Assembly: GCA_900550645.1 (NCBI GenBank)
Contig: URTA01000088.1
Coordinates: forward strand, 1 to 6,272
Origin: an uncultured Porphyromonadaceae bacterium
Lineage (GTDB): Bacteria > Bacteroidota > Bacteroidia > Bacteroidales > Muribaculaceae
Length of the DNA: 6,272 nt
Direction: 5' to 3'
Part shown: piece after piece, positions 4,809-6,272 of the stretch
Layout: every line of letters begins with the position of its first letter
Numbering within the stretch: the first letter of the stretch is position 1
Notes under the pieces: generated by a model
What the model saw: the letters and a program-made list of their open reading frames with translations, nothing else
Database searches by the model: none
What the model was told of the DNA's origin: nothing
Program-made: the position numbers and the translations under genes

Positions 4809-6153
4809 TGACCTTATAATCATTGGTGCCGGTCCGGGCGGCTACGAAACCGCCCTCACCGCTGCCAAGCGAGGCATGTCCGTTACCCTCTTTGAGGGTG
4901 ACAACCTCGGCGGCACCTGCCTCAACCGTGGCTGCATCCCCACCAAATGCCTCTGCCGCAACGCCGAGGTCGTTTCGCAGTTTAAGGACGCGGAGCAGTT
5001 CGGCATCGACGACTTCACATTCTCCGTAGATTTCGGCAAAATCATGGAACGCAAGGACGGCATCGTCGCGCAGCTGCGTGACGGCATCGCCATGCTCATG
5101 AAGGGCGCGAAGGTGAATGTGGTCAACGAGTACGCCTCATTCCGCGATGCCAAGACTGTCATCGCAGGAGGGGAGGAGTACACTGCCGACAACATCATCA
5201 TTGCCACTGGCAGCGACTCCCGCTCGCTTCCCATACCCGGTCATGACCTCGACTGCGTCATGGACTCAACCGACCTCCTCTCCATAGACCATATCCCCGA
5301 GTCGCTCACCATTATCGGCGGCGGTGTGATAGGCATGGAGTTCGCCGGCATATTCAACAGCCTCGGCTCGCAGGTTACGGTCATCGAGTTCATGAAGCAG
5401 ATACTGCCGCCCTTTGACAGCGACATATCCAAGCGTCTGAAACAGGCTATGACCAAGAAGGGCGTGAAAATCATCACCTCCGCAGCTGCCAAGGCAATTG
5501 CCAAGAACGAGGACGGCGACATCGTTGTCACCTACGAGTGCAAGGGCAAGGAGGAGACAGTCGTTTCCACCGACCTGCTCATGGCCGTAGGCCGTGCGCC
5601 GCGTGTTGACGGCCTCAACCTCGAGGCTGCCGGCGTGGAATACACCAAGCGCGGCATCAGCGTAGACGACAATATGCGCACCAACGTCCCCGGCATATAC
5701 GCCATCGGCGATGTCAATGCGCGTATGATGCTCGCCCACGTAGCCACCTTCCAGGGGCTGCATGCGCTGAACGCCATTCAGGGCAAGGAGGACAGCATCC
5801 GCATGGATGTCGTTCCCTCCGCAGTGTTCACAGTGCCTGAGTGTGGCATGGTAGGCCTAACCTCCGACCAGTGCAAGGAACGCGGCATGAAGGTACGCAC
5901 AGGCCAGAGCTTCTTCCGCGCCAACGGCAAGGCACTTGCCCTCGGCGAGTCTGAAGGCCTCTGCAAGCTCATCTTCACCGAGGAGGGGCTGCTCATCGGT
6001 GCGCATATCATGGGCGTACAGGCGGCAGACCTGGCGCAGCAGTGCGCCGACATGATCAACGCCGGCTTCACCATAGAGAAGATGGAAGACGTCATCTTCG
6101 GACACCCCACAGTCTCCGAAGTCATCATGTCCGCTGTCCACGCTGTGAAATAA
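4801..6153 (+). CDS. lpdA: Dihydrolipoamide dehydrogenase, glycine cleavage L-protein
   Basis: FAD flavoprotein that re-oxidises the dihydrolipoyl arm of GcvH with NAD+. The 450-residue product has DLIIIGAGPGGYE (4-16, FAD Rossmann motif), the redox disulfide in GGTCLNRGCIPTK (C40 and C45), IIATGS (133-138), the NAD-binding TIIGGGVIGMEFAG (170-183), IYAIGDV (299-305) and the C-terminal GHPTVSE (434-440). H435 and E440 are the expected proton-relay pair. Length is slightly below the common 460-475 but all domains are present. The ATG at 4801 gives the standard short lead before the FAD motif. It overlaps the end of gcvPB by 8 nt (ATGCATAG) and lacks a clear SD, so translation is probably coupled to gcvPB. 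Extra cysteines C50 and C52 follow the redox motif. Position makes it a dedicated GCS L-protein, but Lpd can also serve 2-oxoacid dehydrogenases, which are not in the window. Confidence 0.96.
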   Translation: MHSDLIIIGAGPGGYETALTAAKRGMSVTLFEGDNLGGTCLNRGCIPTKCLCRNAEVVSQFKDAEQFGIDDFTFSVDFGKIMERKDGIVAQLRDGIAMLMKGAKVNVVNEYASFRDAKTVIAGGEEYTADNIIIATGSDSRSLPIPGHDLDCVMDSTDLLSIDHIPESLTIIGGGVIGMEFAGIFNSLGSQVTVIEFMKQILPPFDSDISKRLKQAMTKKGVKIITSAAAKAIAKNEDGDIVVTYECKGKEETVVSTDLLMAVGRAPRVDGLNLEAAGVEYTKRGISVDDNMRTNVPGIYAIGDVNARMMLAHVATFQGLHALNAIQGKEDSIRMDVVPSAVFTVPECGMVGLTSDQCKERGMKVRTGQSFFRANGKALALGESEGLCKLIFTEEGLLIGAHIMGVQAADLAQQCADMINAGFTIEKMEDVIFGHPTVSEVIMSAVHAVK

Positions 6154-6181
6154 CCCGAGGAATTTTATACCCCTATATGCG

Positions 6182-6222
6182 CGAAGGCGGGTCGTTCAGC
6201 CCGCCTTCGATATTTTTATTTA
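6182..6222 (+). terminator. Rho-independent terminator of the gcv operon
   Basis: CGAAGGCGGG (6182-6191) and CCCGCCTTCG (6200-6209) form a perfect 10-bp GC-rich stem with an 8-nt loop, followed by ATATTTTTATTTATT. It begins 28 nt after the lpdA stop. This is a textbook intrinsic terminator on the + strand and sets the operon's 3' end. On the other strand the stem is not followed by a T-run, so it is not an obvious bidirectional terminator. Confidence 0.93.
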
Positions 6223-6272
6223 TTACTGTCCGCTAAACCACAAAGAGGCATACCCAACTTCTTGAAAAGCAG

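Overview
The window holds one compact operon on the + strand for the glycine cleavage system (GCS): gcvT (aminomethyltransferase), gcvH (lipoyl carrier), gcvPA and gcvPB (two-subunit glycine decarboxylase) and a dihydrolipoamide dehydrogenase gene (lpdA). The four activities needed to turn glycine + tetrahydrofolate + NAD+ into CO2, NH3, 5,10-methylene-THF and NADH are all present and appear intact. No lipoate attachment or synthesis gene is visible.

Organism: most likely a gut-type member of the Bacteroidota (Bacteroidales; a Muribaculaceae- or Prevotella-like genome is a guess). The evidence is an exact Bacteroidota promoter pattern before gcvT (TTTG, 19 nt, TAACTTTG), A-rich start regions without Shine-Dalgarno (SD) sequences before gcvT, gcvH and gcvPA, and moderately GC-rich coding with C/G-ending codons. 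The split P-protein differs from the fused, roughly 950-residue GcvP that I recall from Bacteroides and Porphyromonas.

Layout: 1-112 may hold the 3' end of an unidentified upstream gene. 113-319 is a promoter and leader region with a repeated 12-13 nt motif around the promoter and a GCAA-loop hairpin in the leader. gcvT is placed at 320-1414; its frame is open back to 128, but that extension crosses the promoter and is rejected. A 68-nt spacer with an 11-bp interrupted hairpin precedes gcvH (1483-1863). A 152-nt spacer with a perfect 14-bp stem-loop and a second GCAA-capped hairpin precedes gcvPA (2016-3338). gcvPB (3342-4808) follows after 3 nt behind a good SD, and lpdA (4801-6153) overlaps it by 8 nt. 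A strong intrinsic terminator lies at 6182-6222, and the last 50 nt cannot be assigned.

How it works: GcvPA/GcvPB decarboxylates glycine on PLP and passes the aminomethyl group to the lipoyl arm of GcvH. GcvT releases ammonia and transfers the C1 unit to THF. Lpd re-oxidises the dihydrolipoyl arm with NAD+. The coding content is ordinary core metabolism. What merits a second look is non-coding: the structured spacers on both sides of gcvH, the repeat-flanked promoter, and the split P-protein in this lineage. I found no evidence for an undescribed protein system.
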